64,000 nucleotides of DNA from Halococcus agarilyticus (GCF_000334895.1 NZ_BAFM01000014.1:1-64000), one strand, 5' to 3'. Shown: positions 51,855 to 61,544, numbered from the stretch's first letter. Numbers and translations: made by a program. Notes: generated by a model not told the origin, from the letters alone.

Positions 51855-52850
51855 CGCGTTCGCGGAAGAGGGAGAGGGGGCGGTGGCGGCCGTAGTCGTG
51901 GACGCAGCGGTAACCAGGGACACACCGGCGGCCGTGGCTGTCGTAGCGGTCGACGCGTCCGTCCTGTTCGGGAGTGTCGTGGTGACGTTCGAGGATGTCG
52001 TGGTGGCGTTTCGGACGGCGGCCTCGTACCACGGCGGCCGCTCGATGGTCGTCGAGCCCACGTCGGTGTAGCGCACCCGCCGACTGACGCGAACCGGATC
52101 GCCGTCGAGCGACGCCACGTAGCGCAGGCGGTACTCGTGGACGAACCCCCGTGGATCGACGAACGCGACCAGCACGGCGTTGTGTGGGTTCTCCCACTCG
52201 TCGTCGAGGGCGAACGTGCTCGTCAGGTCCGATCCCCGGACGCGGTAGAGCCGCGTGCCGTTCCTGACCGTCCGATCGACGACGCGGGTCTCCATCGCGC
52301 CGAACAGCGTCGCGATCCGTTCGCTGTTGGTCGGGTCGTCGGCCATCACCTGGCGAAGCGGGAGCGGCCCGTCGTCGCCGCCCCGAGCGATCTCGTACGC
52401 CGTCCCGTCGGTGCTCGTCCGGACCGAAAGCGTCCGATCGCCGTTCGACCAGAAGCGCTCCTCGATCACCGGAAACGAGGCACTCGTCAGCGAACCGGTC
52501 TGGATCACGGAGTATCGCCCCTCGTCCGCCGTGATCCGGGCCTCGACCGCTCCACTGCTGTAGATCATCCCGCTTCGATACACCGTGCTGACGTTCTCGT
52601 GGAGGGTGTAGGACGTCCCGGCGAGGACCGAGGCGTGGGCGTTCCCGAGGGTGAACGGGTCGGCGACGCCGTCACCGGTGAGGCCTGGCGCGAGATCGGG
52701 ACGGGGCGTCGGGGTCGGCTCGTCCGTCGGAACGGCCGCCGGCGTGAGCGTTCGCTCGGGGGTCCCCTCGCCCCCGATCACGAGGCCGTTGCAGCCGGCG
52801 AGAACGACTGCCAGCACGAGCACCGCCTCGACACGACCCGAACGATCCAT
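51843..52850 (-). CDS. Haloarchaeal lipoprotein, DUF7537-like
   Basis: 335 residues. Signal with lipobox LAGC at residues 17-20 (Cys20), then a Thr/Pro-rich spacer, a folded domain (about 65-260: SYTLHENVSTVYRSG, RFWSNGDRTLSVRT, RLYRVRGSDL, and FVDPRGFVHEYRLRY) and a Thr/Ala/Ser-rich tail. The domain pattern resembles the haloarchaeal lipoprotein family I recall as DUF7537, with LolA/LppX-like beta sheet. Anchored on the outer face of the membrane. Leaderless-type TATA at 52876-52882. Confidence 0.75.
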   Translation of the reverse strand: MDRSGRVEAVLVLAVVLAGCNGLVIGGEGTPERTLTPAAVPTDEPTPTPRPDLAPGLTGDGVADPFTLGNAHASVLAGTSYTLHENVSTVYRSGMIYSSGAVEARITADEGRYSVIQTGSLTSASFPVIEERFWSNGDRTLSVRTSTDGTAYEIARGGDDGPLPLRQVMADDPTNSERIATLFGAMETRVVDRTVRNGTRLYRVRGSDLTSTFALDDEWENPHNAVLVAFVDPRGFVHEYRLRYVASLDGDPVRVSRRVRYTDVGSTTIERPPWYEAAVRNATTTSSNVTTTLPNRTDASTATTATAAGVSLVTAASTTTAATAPSPSSANASVG

Positions 52851-52875
52851 CCGTCTATCGTTAGCACATCGCGTG

Positions 52876-52882
52876 TATAAAT
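52876..52882 (-). promoter_or_regulatory. TATA box of lipoprotein gene
   Basis: On the minus strand ATTTATA centred about 29 bases before the ATG at 52850. Confidence 0.55.
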
Positions 52883-52895
52883 CGTCCGCCGCGGA

Positions 52896-54590
52896 TCAGT
52901 CGTGGACCAGGACGTCGAGCACGTCCGGGCCGTCGCGTTCGAGTGCGGCTTCGACTGCGGGCGCGATCTCGTCGGGCGACTCGACGAGTTCGCCGCGCGC
53001 GCCGTGGCTCTCGGCGTTCGTCGGGATGTCGACGGGGGGTTCGAACTCCATTCCCGGCCAGTCGTAGTCGTCCTCGTTCCCTCCAAAGAGGTCGAGCGTG
53101 TTGTCCTTCAGGATGCGGTAGTTGCGGTTGTCGGGGATCACGACCGTGCAATCGAGATCGTGGCGCGCGGCGGTGTAGAGGCTGTGTGGGTAGTAGAGAT
53201 ACGACCCGTCGCCGACGAACCCGAGGACGTCGCGCGGCTCGTCGCGCTGGCTCTCGGCGAACGCCGCGCCGACCGACGCCGGGAGGCCGTAGCCGAGGCC
53301 GCCACCCTTGTTCGAGATGTACTGCTCGGGCTGGAGCGGCCACCGCGTGAGCATCGCGTACTTCGCGGTCACGCCCTCGTCGACGACGAACGCCTCCGGT
53401 GCGGCCTTCTGGAGCGCGTCGACGAGTTCGGCCTTCGAGGCGCGGGGATCGTCGCCGTCGTCCTCCTCACCCTGGTCCATCGCCGCCATCTGCGCGCCGA
53501 CCATCTCCTTCACCGACGCGACCGCTTCGAGTCGCTCCTCGCGCACCGATTCGTCGAGCCGGTCGCGCACCCTCGCAGCGATCTCGCCCAACACGACACC
53601 TGGATCGCCGATCACCGCCGCGTCGGCGGGTTGGTTCTTGCCGATCTCACGGACGGCGTCGCTGAGGTGGATGCAGGTCGTGTCGTCGCTCACCAGCGCG
53701 CGCTCGTGGCGCGTCAGCGTGGTGTTGGTCGAACAGCCCGCGAACACCACGGTGTCGGCGTCGAGCAGCGTCCGCGCGAGGTCCTCATCCGGCGGGATCG
53801 GCGAGACCCACTGGTCGTGATCCATCGGGAAGTCGACCTCACACGAGAGAATCTCGCCGTGGACCCGCGTGCCGGCGGCCTCCGCGAGATCGACCGCGGC
53901 CGCGACCGCGTCCGCCCCGGCACGGGCGACGTGATCGCCGACCACCAGCACCGGCGCGTCGCTCTCGACGAGCAGATCGGCTGCGCGCTCGATCGCCGCG
54001 GCGTCGCCGCCGCCAGCCGTGGGGATCGGGCCGAGGCGTTCGGGAGCGGCGTCGGTCTCGGCGAGCATCGTATCGAGCGGGAGTCCCAGAAAGACGGGGC
54101 CCGTCGGTGGCGTCAGTGCAGTTCGGACCGCTCTGCGGACCATCGTCGGAACGGCGCTCACGTCCAGCACCTCCTGACTGTCCTTACAGAACTGGCGAGT
54201 CAGTCGGAGGAGATCGCCGGAGAGGATCGGCTCCTCGTGGCGGAAATCCGTACTGTGGTTGCCGGCGGTCACGAGCAGCGGCGCGCCGGCGACCTTCGCT
54301 GCGTAGAGGTTCCCGAGACCGTGGGCGAGGCCTGGCGTGGCGTGGAGGTTCGCCACGCCCAGCGGGAGAACCTCATCGTCGTGGTGGGCGTGATACCGGC
54401 GGGTCTGGGCGTAGCCGCCCGCCATTCCCACCGCGATGTCCTCGTGGAGCCCGAGGACGTACTCGATCTCGCTGTCGGCGATCGCGTGGACCACCGGGAG
54501 TTCGGTCGTCCCGGGATTGCCGAACACGTGGGTCACGCCGTACTCGGCGAGTGCATCCACGAACAGGTCCGCGCCGGTACAATCAGTCAT
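52896..54590 (-). CDS. Thiamine diphosphate-dependent decarboxylase/synthase
   Basis: 564 residues, three-domain ThDP fold. PYR domain: FGNPGTTELPVVHA with activating Glu in LGLHEDIAVGMAGGYAQ; central domain with APVLVVGDHVARAGADAV; PP domain with GLGYGLPASVGAAFA and the ThDP-magnesium motif GDGSYLYYP ending in NRNY. Resembles benzoylformate decarboxylase and acetolactate-synthase-like enzymes of haloarchaea; catalytic His pair and substrate remain to be determined. Start at ATG 54590 (MTDCTGADLFVDAL). A longer frame upstream is rejected. Divergent from msrA. Confidence 0.87.
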   Translation of the reverse strand: MTDCTGADLFVDALAEYGVTHVFGNPGTTELPVVHAIADSEIEYVLGLHEDIAVGMAGGYAQTRRYHAHHDDEVLPLGVANLHATPGLAHGLGNLYAAKVAGAPLLVTAGNHSTDFRHEEPILSGDLLRLTRQFCKDSQEVLDVSAVPTMVRRAVRTALTPPTGPVFLGLPLDTMLAETDAAPERLGPIPTAGGGDAAAIERAADLLVESDAPVLVVGDHVARAGADAVAAAVDLAEAAGTRVHGEILSCEVDFPMDHDQWVSPIPPDEDLARTLLDADTVVFAGCSTNTTLTRHERALVSDDTTCIHLSDAVREIGKNQPADAAVIGDPGVVLGEIAARVRDRLDESVREERLEAVASVKEMVGAQMAAMDQGEEDDGDDPRASKAELVDALQKAAPEAFVVDEGVTAKYAMLTRWPLQPEQYISNKGGGLGYGLPASVGAAFAESQRDEPRDVLGFVGDGSYLYYPHSLYTAARHDLDCTVVIPDNRNYRILKDNTLDLFGGNEDDYDWPGMEFEPPVDIPTNAESHGARGELVESPDEIAPAVEAALERDGPDVLDVLVHD

Positions 54591-54709
54591 GATCGTTCGA
54601 TCGTGCGCCCCGGTGAAATAGTTCACTCCGCTGCTGATGTCTCGGACGCTGTGGTGGCGAACTCCCGTGGAGCGATGGGTTTTCCCCCGGCGCGCACCAA
54701 CGGGTACTG

Positions 54710-55246
54710 ATGACGAACACGAAACGAGCCACGCTCGCTGGCGGCTGTTTCTGGTGTATCGAGGCTCCGATGGAGGAGCTCGACGGCGTGCTCGACGTGA
54801 CCTCGGGCTACGCCGGCGGCCACACCGAGAATCCGACGTATCGGGAGGTCTGTTCGGGTGACACCGGCCACGCGGAGGTCGTCCAAGTGGAGTACGATCC
54901 CGACCGCATCGCGTACGAGGACCTGCTCGACGTGTTCTTCACCGTCCACGACCCGACACAGCTGAATCGGCAGGGCCCGGACGTCGGCACGCAGTACCGC
55001 TCGGCGATCTTCACCCACGACGAGGCCCAGCACGAAACGGCCGCAGCGTACATCGACGCGCTCGACGCCGAGGGCGGGTACGACGATTCGGTTGTGACCG
55101 AAATCGAACCCCTGGAGACGTTCTACGAGGCGAGCGAGGAACACCAGAACTACTACGAGAAAAATCCCGAGGACGCCTACTGTTCGTTCCACGCCCAGCC
55201 GAAAATCGAGAAGGTCCGCGAGAAGTTCGCCGAGAAGACCGCCTGA
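54710..55246 (+). CDS. msrA: Peptide-methionine (S)-S-oxide reductase
   Basis: 178 residues. GGCFWC at 11-16 with nucleophilic Cys13 and Cys16; EVVQVEYDP, FFTVHDPTQLNRQGPDVGTQYRSAIF and the EEHQNYYEKNPEDAYC end are diagnostic. Repairs oxidised methionine, S-epimer. No extra C-terminal cysteines for a classical relay except Cys184-like position in DAYCSF, so recycling may use thioredoxin via that Cys. Adjacent ThDP gene is divergent and not related in function. Confidence 0.96.
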   Translation: MTNTKRATLAGGCFWCIEAPMEELDGVLDVTSGYAGGHTENPTYREVCSGDTGHAEVVQVEYDPDRIAYEDLLDVFFTVHDPTQLNRQGPDVGTQYRSAIFTHDEAQHETAAAYIDALDAEGGYDDSVVTEIEPLETFYEASEEHQNYYEKNPEDAYCSFHAQPKIEKVREKFAEKTA

Positions 55247-55281
55247 CGGTCGGGACCGTCGGTGCGCCAGTCGTCAGTACA

Positions 55282-56928
55282 TCAGTCGTCGTTTTCGGTT
55301 CCCGCGCCGTCGGTGGTGTAGCCATCGCCGCCGCTGGCCGGTTCGCCCCCGGTCGTGGACTCCGTCCGGGTGCTGAAGGTGAAAAACGGCTCTTCGTCGG
55401 GCGTGGCGAGTTCTTCTCGGTAGTAGTCCCGCGCGGTGATGTAGCTCCCGTACACCAAGACGAGGAAGTACAGCGTGAACGGCAGCGCCATCACCGGCGA
55501 GAACGACTGCATCGCGTCGAACGCCGGGAGTCGGAGCGTCATGACGCCGAGGAAGGCGAGCAACACGCCCCACCACGCCCGGTTGCGCGCGTTCGGGTTC
55601 TCGTCGCCGAGCGTGATCGCCGACAGCATGAACACCGCCGAATCGAGCGTCGTGAGGATGTACCCGACCATCACGAGCACGAGCAGAACGCCGAGCACGT
55701 TGCCGTACGGCGTGATACTGATGGCTGTGGCGACGGCCGCCGGGATGTCGTTCGCGGCAAGCGCGTCGCTGACGGGGCCGAAGTACTCGGGTGAGAGCAC
55801 CCAGCCACCGATGATGCCGTGTTGGGCCCAGACCAGCCCCGAGGGGACGACGACCAGCGCGACGAACGTCTCGCGGATGGTGCGACCCTTCGAGACGCGG
55901 GCGACGAAACTCCCGACGAACAGGCCCCACGCGACCCACCACGCCCACCAGAAGCTCGTCCACTGCTGTGGCCAGCTTCCGCCGCTGGTCGGTGCGGCGT
56001 AGAACATCAGGCGTGGGAGGTTGTTGAGCCAGATCCCCGTCGCGTCGAGCGTGAGATTCAGGGTGAACAGCGTCGGGCCGACGACCAGGAGCATTGCGGC
56101 CGCGAGCGCCATGAACACCATCGTCAGCCGGGCCGCGTTCTGGATCCCGCTGCGGAGCCCGAGCCAGACGTCGCCGAGGAAGACCAGCCCGATGAGGGCG
56201 AACAGCCCGTAGGTGAGCGCCGTCGCCTGCAATCCGTAGACGGTATCGAGGATCGTGGCGAGCTGTTGGGCGGTGAAACCGAGCGACGTCGCGATGCCGC
56301 CGACCATCGCCACGAGCGCCGAGAGATCGACCAACCAGTAGAGCCAGCCGTGCTCCTCTCGATCGAACACCACGTCGAGCATCGAGCTGAGCTTGTACTC
56401 CGAGACCGACTGGGTGTAGATCATCAGGGCGAAGGAGAGCGTCACGGGGATGTACCACATCGCCATCCCCGGGAACGACTCGTGAAGGAACATGAACGCG
56501 AGCGCGAGCGGTTTGAGTGCGGCTCCACCCACCGGGAACGGCTGCGGCGGCGGGTTGTTCACGATCTGGACCGGCTCGCCGACACCCCAGACGACGATGG
56601 AGCTCCCGAAGCCCACGGTAAAGACCATCGCGATCCACGAGTAGAGGCCGAACTCGGGCTCGGCGTCCTCGCCGCCGATCCGGATCTTTCCGTACCGCGA
56701 GAACGTCATGAACAGTCCGAACACGATCATGACGCCGCCGAGCAGCATGAACCACCACCCGAAGTTGTGCAACACCCAGTCGTACGCGCCGTTCAGCGTG
56801 CTGGTCAACAGCGTTGGGTTCACGAGGCCAACCGTCACGAGCGCCACCAACACCCCGATCGTCACGAAGAACAGCCCGGTTTCGCCCCAGTCGGCCTCGT
56901 CGAGGCCGAGCACGTGCCACGGATCCAT
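55282..56928 (-). CDS. BCCT family betaine/carnitine/choline transporter
   Basis: 548 residues with twelve helices. The family signature appears as WTSFWWAWWVAWGLFVG followed by RVSKGRTIRE; other marks are FGSSIVVWGVGEP and GVNPTLLTSTLNGAYDW-like loops. Imports glycine betaine or a related compatible solute with Na+ or H+; central for life in salt. Hydrophilic C-terminal 45 residues (Thr/Gly/Ser/Asp) could sense osmotic state. Start ATG 56928 (MDPWHVLGL). Confidence 0.93.
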   Translation of the reverse strand: MDPWHVLGLDEADWGETGLFFVTIGVLVALVTVGLVNPTLLTSTLNGAYDWVLHNFGWWFMLLGGVMIVFGLFMTFSRYGKIRIGGEDAEPEFGLYSWIAMVFTVGFGSSIVVWGVGEPVQIVNNPPPQPFPVGGAALKPLALAFMFLHESFPGMAMWYIPVTLSFALMIYTQSVSEYKLSSMLDVVFDREEHGWLYWLVDLSALVAMVGGIATSLGFTAQQLATILDTVYGLQATALTYGLFALIGLVFLGDVWLGLRSGIQNAARLTMVFMALAAAMLLVVGPTLFTLNLTLDATGIWLNNLPRLMFYAAPTSGGSWPQQWTSFWWAWWVAWGLFVGSFVARVSKGRTIRETFVALVVVPSGLVWAQHGIIGGWVLSPEYFGPVSDALAANDIPAAVATAISITPYGNVLGVLLVLVMVGYILTTLDSAVFMLSAITLGDENPNARNRAWWGVLLAFLGVMTLRLPAFDAMQSFSPVMALPFTLYFLVLVYGSYITARDYYREELATPDEEPFFTFSTRTESTTGGEPASGGDGYTTDGAGTENDD

Positions 56929-57305
56929 CGTTAGGGATGGAACTGTGTCGTCGGGGGTGTAGCGACGAACGGTCGGTCACGCTGGCCGGGATCGTCCCGC
57001 CTCCGAGGTAGTAAATCATTCCGACAGTTCCGATGCCACAACCGGTTCCGTTCGGTCGACGACGTCAGTCGATGATCGCTCACGAACAGTGCTCGGCACG
57101 AACGCGTTTGCACGGGTAAACCCCACGATCTCGGGGAGGTGAATCGGGCCGTAGCCGACCCGATCACGGCGTTTGTGGCCGATTCACATCGAGAGCCATG
57201 CGCAGAGACAGCCCGTTCCAGCAGTCCTGATCGGTGCGGAACACGCGTTCGTTCCGGCGTGAAAACACGTCGTCGGCTCGAATCGATGCGGCCGTGCGAA
57301 ACGTA
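56929..57305. other. Intergenic region, no gene seen
   Basis: 377 bases between the BCCT start and the end of the F420 oxidoreductase gene, which run the same way. On the minus strand GATTTACTAC (57019-57010) about 90 bases before the BCCT ATG is the only AT-rich promoter candidate. Short plus-strand frames are basic and unlike haloarchaeal proteins. Confidence 0.4.
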
Positions 57306-58334
57306 TCAAGGAGCGAGTGCTTCGATGGTCGCGTCGATCTCGTCCGTCGTCGCGTCCCGCGGGAACGACACCGACACTGCGTCGACGCCCTCGATCGCGG
57401 CGAACTTCTCGAACCGCTCGCGGGCTTCGTCGGGTGTCCCGGCGACCGCGAGGGCGTCGAGCAGATCGTCGTCGATCGCCGCGACCGCCGCCGCGCGGTC
57501 GCCGTCCTGCCAGTTGTCGTGGATCGCGTTGGCGGCCTCCTCGTGACCGACGCGAGCGAGGCTGTCGCGGTAGAACGTCCCCATGCCGCCGACGTAGAAC
57601 GCGACGTGCTGACGGACGGACTCGCGGGCGCGCTCGCGGTCGTCGAGCGCCGCGCAGGTCAGCGAGAGCGTCACCCGCACGTCCTCGGCGTCCCGGTCGG
57701 CGAGGTCGGCCCCGTGTTCGAGATCCGCCAGGCGATCGCGGACGCCCTCTCTGGTGACCATCAGCGCGTGCCAGCCGTCGGCGAACCGCCCGGCGAGTTC
57801 CACGGCCTTGGGCCCCATCCCGGCCGCGTCGACCGCGGGCGGCGGGGAGGGTGGCTCACACCGCAGGCGAAAGCCCGAGAGATCGAAGTACTCGCCATCG
57901 TACTCGACCGGTTCGCCGGCGAGTACCCCCTTCACGATCTCGACGGTCTCGCGCGTGCGCCGGAGTGGATTCCCATAATCGACGCCGTGCCAGTTCTCGA
58001 TCACCGCGGGGCCCGACGGGCCGAGGCCGAGCCGGAATCGACCCTCCGAAACCTCCTGGAGCGTGGCGGCGGTCTGGCCGAGCAGCGCGGGCGAGCGCGA
58101 GTAGATCGGCGCGATCGAGGTCCCGATCCCGATCTCGTCGGTCCGATGGGCGATGCTCGTTAGCACTGTCACGGCGTCGCGACCCCACGTCTCGGGGAGC
58201 CACGCCCGGTCGTACCCCCGCTGTTCGGCACGTACGGCTTGCTCACAGAGCGCGTCGACGCTCGGCTGGGCCGCCACCGGCAGGAACACCTCGCGGTCCG
58301 CGGCGGTGTCGGCGGAGTCGGCGGAATCGGTCAT
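57306..58334 (-). CDS. LLM-class F420-dependent oxidoreductase
   Basis: 342 residues. Luciferase-like barrel of the Mer/Fgd type: FLPVAAQPSVDALCEQAVRAEQRGYDRAWLPET at the N-terminus, IGIGTSIAPIYSRSPALLGQTAATLQEVSEGRFRLGLGPS and WHGVDYGNPLRRTRETVEIVKGVL. These F420-binding and substrate loops mark the haloarchaeal group that I recall as TIGR04024 (NP1902A type). Its ATG overlaps the stop of the SDR gene (ATGA), so the two are made together and may act in one redox pathway. Confidence 0.87.
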   Translation of the reverse strand: MTDSADSADTAADREVFLPVAAQPSVDALCEQAVRAEQRGYDRAWLPETWGRDAVTVLTSIAHRTDEIGIGTSIAPIYSRSPALLGQTAATLQEVSEGRFRLGLGPSGPAVIENWHGVDYGNPLRRTRETVEIVKGVLAGEPVEYDGEYFDLSGFRLRCEPPSPPPAVDAAGMGPKAVELAGRFADGWHALMVTREGVRDRLADLEHGADLADRDAEDVRVTLSLTCAALDDRERARESVRQHVAFYVGGMGTFYRDSLARVGHEEAANAIHDNWQDGDRAAAVAAIDDDLLDALAVAGTPDEARERFEKFAAIEGVDAVSVSFPRDATTDEIDATIEALAP

Positions 58335-59119
58335 GCCTCGGGCGTGGACTCCATGATGTCCGGCACGCCGCGTGCGGTCAGCGTCTCGCCGACGATGTAC
58401 GAGGAGGCGGGGCTGGCGAGGAACTGCGCGACGTCGGCGATCTCCTCGCTCGTGCCGATCCGACGATCGACGTCGTTTCTGTCGATTTCGTCCGCGGTGA
58501 CACCCATCTGGCTCGCCACTCCGGGGGTGGCGACGAACCCCGGCGCGATGCAGTTGACCCGCACTCCCTCCTCGGCCCACTCGAACCCGAGCGTCGACGT
58601 GAGGTTGACGATCCCCGCCTTCGCGGCGGCGTAGTGGCTCATGTAGGGTGCGCCGAGCTGGCCCGCGACGCTCGCGAAGTTGACGATCGTGCCGCCGCCC
58701 GCCTCGCGCATCACTTCGCCCGCGGCCTGTGCGCAGTGGTACGTGCCGTGGAGGTTGATATCGACGATGGTCTTCCAGCCGTTCTCCGAGATCTCCTCGA
58801 AGTTCGCCATGAAGCTCGCGCCCGCGTTGCTCACCAGCGTGTCGAGCCCGCCGAACTCATCTACTGTGGCGTCGACCAGCGCCTCGACCGACTCGCGGTC
58901 GCGCACGTCGCACTCGACCGCGACCGCGCGGCCGCCATCAGCGTCGTTGATTCCTTCGGCGACCGGATCGACGTTGTCCTGCTCGCGCGAGCAGATCACC
59001 ACGTCCGCGCCGTCGGCGGCGAACCGCTCGGCGATCGTCCGCCCGATCCCGCTCGACGCGCCCGTGACGATCGCCGTGTCGCCGGCGACGCTGAACTGGT
59101 CGGTCGTCACCGCATCCAC
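58331..59119 (-). CDS. Short-chain dehydrogenase/reductase (classical SDR)
   Basis: 262 residues. Cofactor motif TGASSGIGRTIAE near residue 19, NAG in VSNAGASF, catalytic Ser in VNFASVAGQLG, Tyr-x3-Lys in MSHYAAAKAGIVNLT, and the RVNCIAPGFVATPG loop. Full classical SDR with active site. Acidic residues around the ribose site suggest NAD or NADP cannot be told. Forms an overlapping pair with the F420 oxidoreductase. Upstream lies repeat type 2 copy 2. Confidence 0.92.
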   Translation of the reverse strand: MDAVTTDQFSVAGDTAIVTGASSGIGRTIAERFAADGADVVICSREQDNVDPVAEGINDADGGRAVAVECDVRDRESVEALVDATVDEFGGLDTLVSNAGASFMANFEEISENGWKTIVDINLHGTYHCAQAAGEVMREAGGGTIVNFASVAGQLGAPYMSHYAAAKAGIVNLTSTLGFEWAEEGVRVNCIAPGFVATPGVASQMGVTADEIDRNDVDRRIGTSEEIADVAQFLASPASSYIVGETLTARGVPDIMESTPEA

Positions 59120-59448
59120 CTCGGCGTGGTTGTTGTCATCGCGTCGAATGGGTCGGGCGGAGCGGTAATAAATCCCGGCGCGAGCAGTCCCGTTGGTGGT
59201 TTGGGGGCGGTGGCGCGCGGGAGGGCGTCGAAGACGCCCGACTCGTGCGAGGGATGATCGAACGAGCGTAGCGAGTGAGAGAATCGGCTGGGGAGGGTGT
59301 GGCCTACGGCTCTCAGTTGCGTCGTGATTCGTCTCAGACGAGTTGGCGACACTAGATTTTGCGATTGCGTTGTCAGCTTGGGAATCAGGGCACGAACGAA
59401 TCTACCAAAGGACTTGAGCAGAGCGCGAAAAAGTAGTTGCAGACGAAT
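59120..59448 (-). repeat. Dispersed repeat type 2, copy 2, in a divergent intergenic region
   Basis: 329 bases between divergent genes. On the minus strand the 25-base core AGGCCACACC... runs 59305-59281 and matches 11091-11115 exactly. It is followed by a palindrome-bearing CTCACTCGCTACGCTCG stretch, TCATCCCTCG (59255-59246), a hairpin GGGCGTCTTCGACGCCC (59239-59223) and a CGCCACCGCC end near 59212-59203. The last 100 bases (59350-59448) are AT-richer and hold the promoter region of the HAD gene. Confidence 0.7.
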
Positions 59449-60156
59449 ATGGGCGAATCACAGTACGATGCGGTGTTCTGGGACATCGGCGGCGTGCTCC
59501 TCGATCTCGACTCGGTCCGGGCGGGCCACCGCGCGTTCGTCGGGGCGCTCGCCGACGAGTACGATCTCGACGCTGAGGCGGCGCTCGAAGCGTGGCGCGA
59601 CGAGCTCGGCACCCACTTCCGCGAGCGCGACGGCAACGTGTTCCGGAGTGCGCGGGCGGGCTACGAGCGCGCGATCGCAGCGATGGTCGGTCACGAGGTG
59701 GCCGAGGACGACTGGCTCCCGGCGTTCGAGCGCGCGACCCGCGAGCAGCTCGAACCCGTAAGCGAGACGGTCGAGACGATCCGCACCCTCGACGGGCGGG
59801 TCCACCAAGGCATCGTCAGCGACATCGACACGTGGGAGGCCGAGCGCCTGCTGGCACAGTTCGGGGTCGCGAGCCACCTCGATAGGGTGACGACCTCCGA
59901 GGAAGTCGGCCGCACCAAGCCTGATGAGGCGATGTTCGAGACCGCGCTCGACAAGGCGGGCATCGAACCCGCACGGGCGCTGATGGTCGGCGATCGCTAC
60001 GAGAACGACATGGTCGGTGCGTCGCGGGCCGGGATTCAGACAGTGGCGTTCGGCGGCAGCGCGGCCGACGCCGATCCCGACGATCCCGCTGTGAATCATC
60101 GGATCGGGGATCCTCGGGACGTGCTCGCTCTCGTCGGGATCGAAGACGCAGGGTGA
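59449..60156 (+). CDS. HAD superfamily hydrolase (HAD-IA)
   Basis: 235 residues from ATG 59449. Motif I VFWDIGGVLLDLD, where the second Asp of DxD is replaced by G (D-I-G-G-V), as in many non-phosphatase or haloacid-like HADs; motif II IVSDIDTWE; motif III Lys in GRTKPDEAMFETAL; motif IV MVGDRYENDMVGA. DIGGV is common in HAD-IA-v3 proteins, so it is active-looking. Substrate unknown. Could begin at the upstream ATG 59437. Confidence 0.87.
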   Translation: MGESQYDAVFWDIGGVLLDLDSVRAGHRAFVGALADEYDLDAEAALEAWRDELGTHFRERDGNVFRSARAGYERAIAAMVGHEVAEDDWLPAFERATREQLEPVSETVETIRTLDGRVHQGIVSDIDTWEAERLLAQFGVASHLDRVTTSEEVGRTKPDEAMFETALDKAGIEPARALMVGDRYENDMVGASRAGIQTVAFGGSAADADPDDPAVNHRIGDPRDVLALVGIEDAG

Positions 60157-60204
60157 CGGCCAGGCGGGTAAACCTACTTCCGTCGGCCGGGCGCACGTGA
60201 GACG

Positions 60205-61422
60205 ATGACGAACGAACCGTCGGAGTCCACGGAACCGTCGGAGCCCTACGGTGAAAACCGCCAGCGGAACGTCTACGCATCGGGGATGCTCGCCGACGAT
60301 CCGCCCGACCATCCGGTTCGGTACGCCGATCTCGAACGGAAGGGGAAGGAAGCGCTGAGCGAGGAGGCCGCCGCCTACGTCGCCGGCGGGGCCGGCACGG
60401 AGAGCACGGTCGCCGAGAACCGCCGCGCGTTCGACGACTGGCGGATCGTCCCCCGGATGCTCCGGGACGTCGCCGAGCGCGACCTCCGGGTCGATCTCTT
60501 CGGCGACGAGATCGAAGTCCCGCTCCTGCTGGCCCCGCTCGGCGTGCTCTCGATCGTCCACGAGGAGGGCGAGCTCGCGGTCGCGCGGGCCGCCGCCGAC
60601 CGCGACGTGCCGATGGTGCTGAGCTCGGCGTCGTCCTACACGATGGAGGAAGTCGCCGACGAACTCGGCGAGACGCCGAAGTGGTTCCAGCTCTACTGGT
60701 CGGCCGATCCCGACATCGCCCACAGCTTCATCGACCGGGCCGAGAAAGCGGACTACGACGGGATCGTGGTCACGCTCGACACTCCGCTCCTCGGCTGGCG
60801 CGAGCGCGACATCGAACAGGGCTACCTCCCCTTCCTCGACGGCGAAGGCGTCGCGAACTACTTCTCCGATCCGGCCTTCCGCGACCGGCTCGACGTGCCG
60901 CCCGAGGAGAACGAGGGCTCGGCCGTGATGGAGTTCATCGATGTCTTCGGCGATCCATCGCTGACGTGGGAGGATCTCGCCGCGCTCCGCGAGGAGACCG
61001 ACCTGCCCCTCGTGGTCAAGGGTGTGCTCCACCCCGAGGACGCCGAACGTGCCGTCGAGTGCGGTGCGGACGGCGTGATCGTCTCGAACCACGGCGGTCG
61101 CCAGGTCGACGGCGCGATCGGCGCGCTCGCGGCGCTGTCAGGGGTGGTCGAGGCCGTCGACGTTCCCGTGCTGTTCGACAGCGGCATCCGGGGCGGCGCG
61201 GACGTCGTGAAGGCGATCGCGCTCGGGGCCGATAGCGTCCTTCTCGGGCGGCCCTACGCCTACGGTCTCGCGATCGACGGCGAGGCGGGTGTCGGGAGCG
61301 TCCTCGACGACTTCCTCGCGGATCTCGACCTGACGCTCGCGCTCTCGGGGCACACGAGCTTCGACGATCTCGACAGGTCGATCCTCGTGGACCGTCGCGG
61401 ATCGGGTCCCGGTGGACGGTGA
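60205..61422 (+). CDS. FMN-dependent alpha-hydroxy acid oxidase family enzyme
   Basis: 405 residues. TIM barrel FMN enzyme of the glycolate oxidase/lactate 2-monooxygenase/mandelate dehydrogenase group: [72 protein letters not shown], and the catalytic His with Arg in [44 protein letters not shown] binds FMN phosphate. The long N-terminus and GYLP loop recall lactate 2-monooxygenase. Oxidises L-lactate or related 2-hydroxy acids. Ends where a CoA-transferase remnant begins. Confidence 0.9.
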   Translation: MTNEPSESTEPSEPYGENRQRNVYASGMLADDPPDHPVRYADLERKGKEALSEEAAAYVAGGAGTESTVAENRRAFDDWRIVPRMLRDVAERDLRVDLFGDEIEVPLLLAPLGVLSIVHEEGELAVARAAADRDVPMVLSSASSYTMEEVADELGETPKWFQLYWSADPDIAHSFIDRAEKADYDGIVVTLDTPLLGWRERDIEQGYLPFLDGEGVANYFSDPAFRDRLDVPPEENEGSAVMEFIDVFGDPSLTWEDLAALREETDLPLVVKGVLHPEDAERAVECGADGVIVSNHGGRQVDGAIGALAALSGVVEAVDVPVLFDSGIRGGADVVKAIALGADSVLLGRPYAYGLAIDGEAGVGSVLDDFLADLDLTLALSGHTSFDDLDRSILVDRRGSGPGGR

Positions 61423-61544
61423 TCGCCGCCGTCCGCGTTCTCGGTTTTGACGGTCCCCGCGCCGGCGTCGGCGAGGAGCTGGGTGGCGTACGGACCGGGG
61501 AGGGAGCGCGTGAGAGCGAGCACGCGCACGCCGTCGAGTCGCAT
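61421..61544 (-). pseudogene. CaiB/BaiF CoA-transferase N-terminal fragment
   Basis: From ATG 61544 the frame gives [20 protein letters not shown] followed by [15 protein letters not shown] and GGDHR, the standard start of family III CoA-transferases (usual form: [16 protein letters not shown]-x-G-A). Homology ends after about 41 residues at the stop codon of the oxidase gene; the catalytic Asp, about residue 169 in the family, is missing. Two substitutions in conserved places fit relaxed selection. A remnant, not a gene. Confidence 0.7.
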
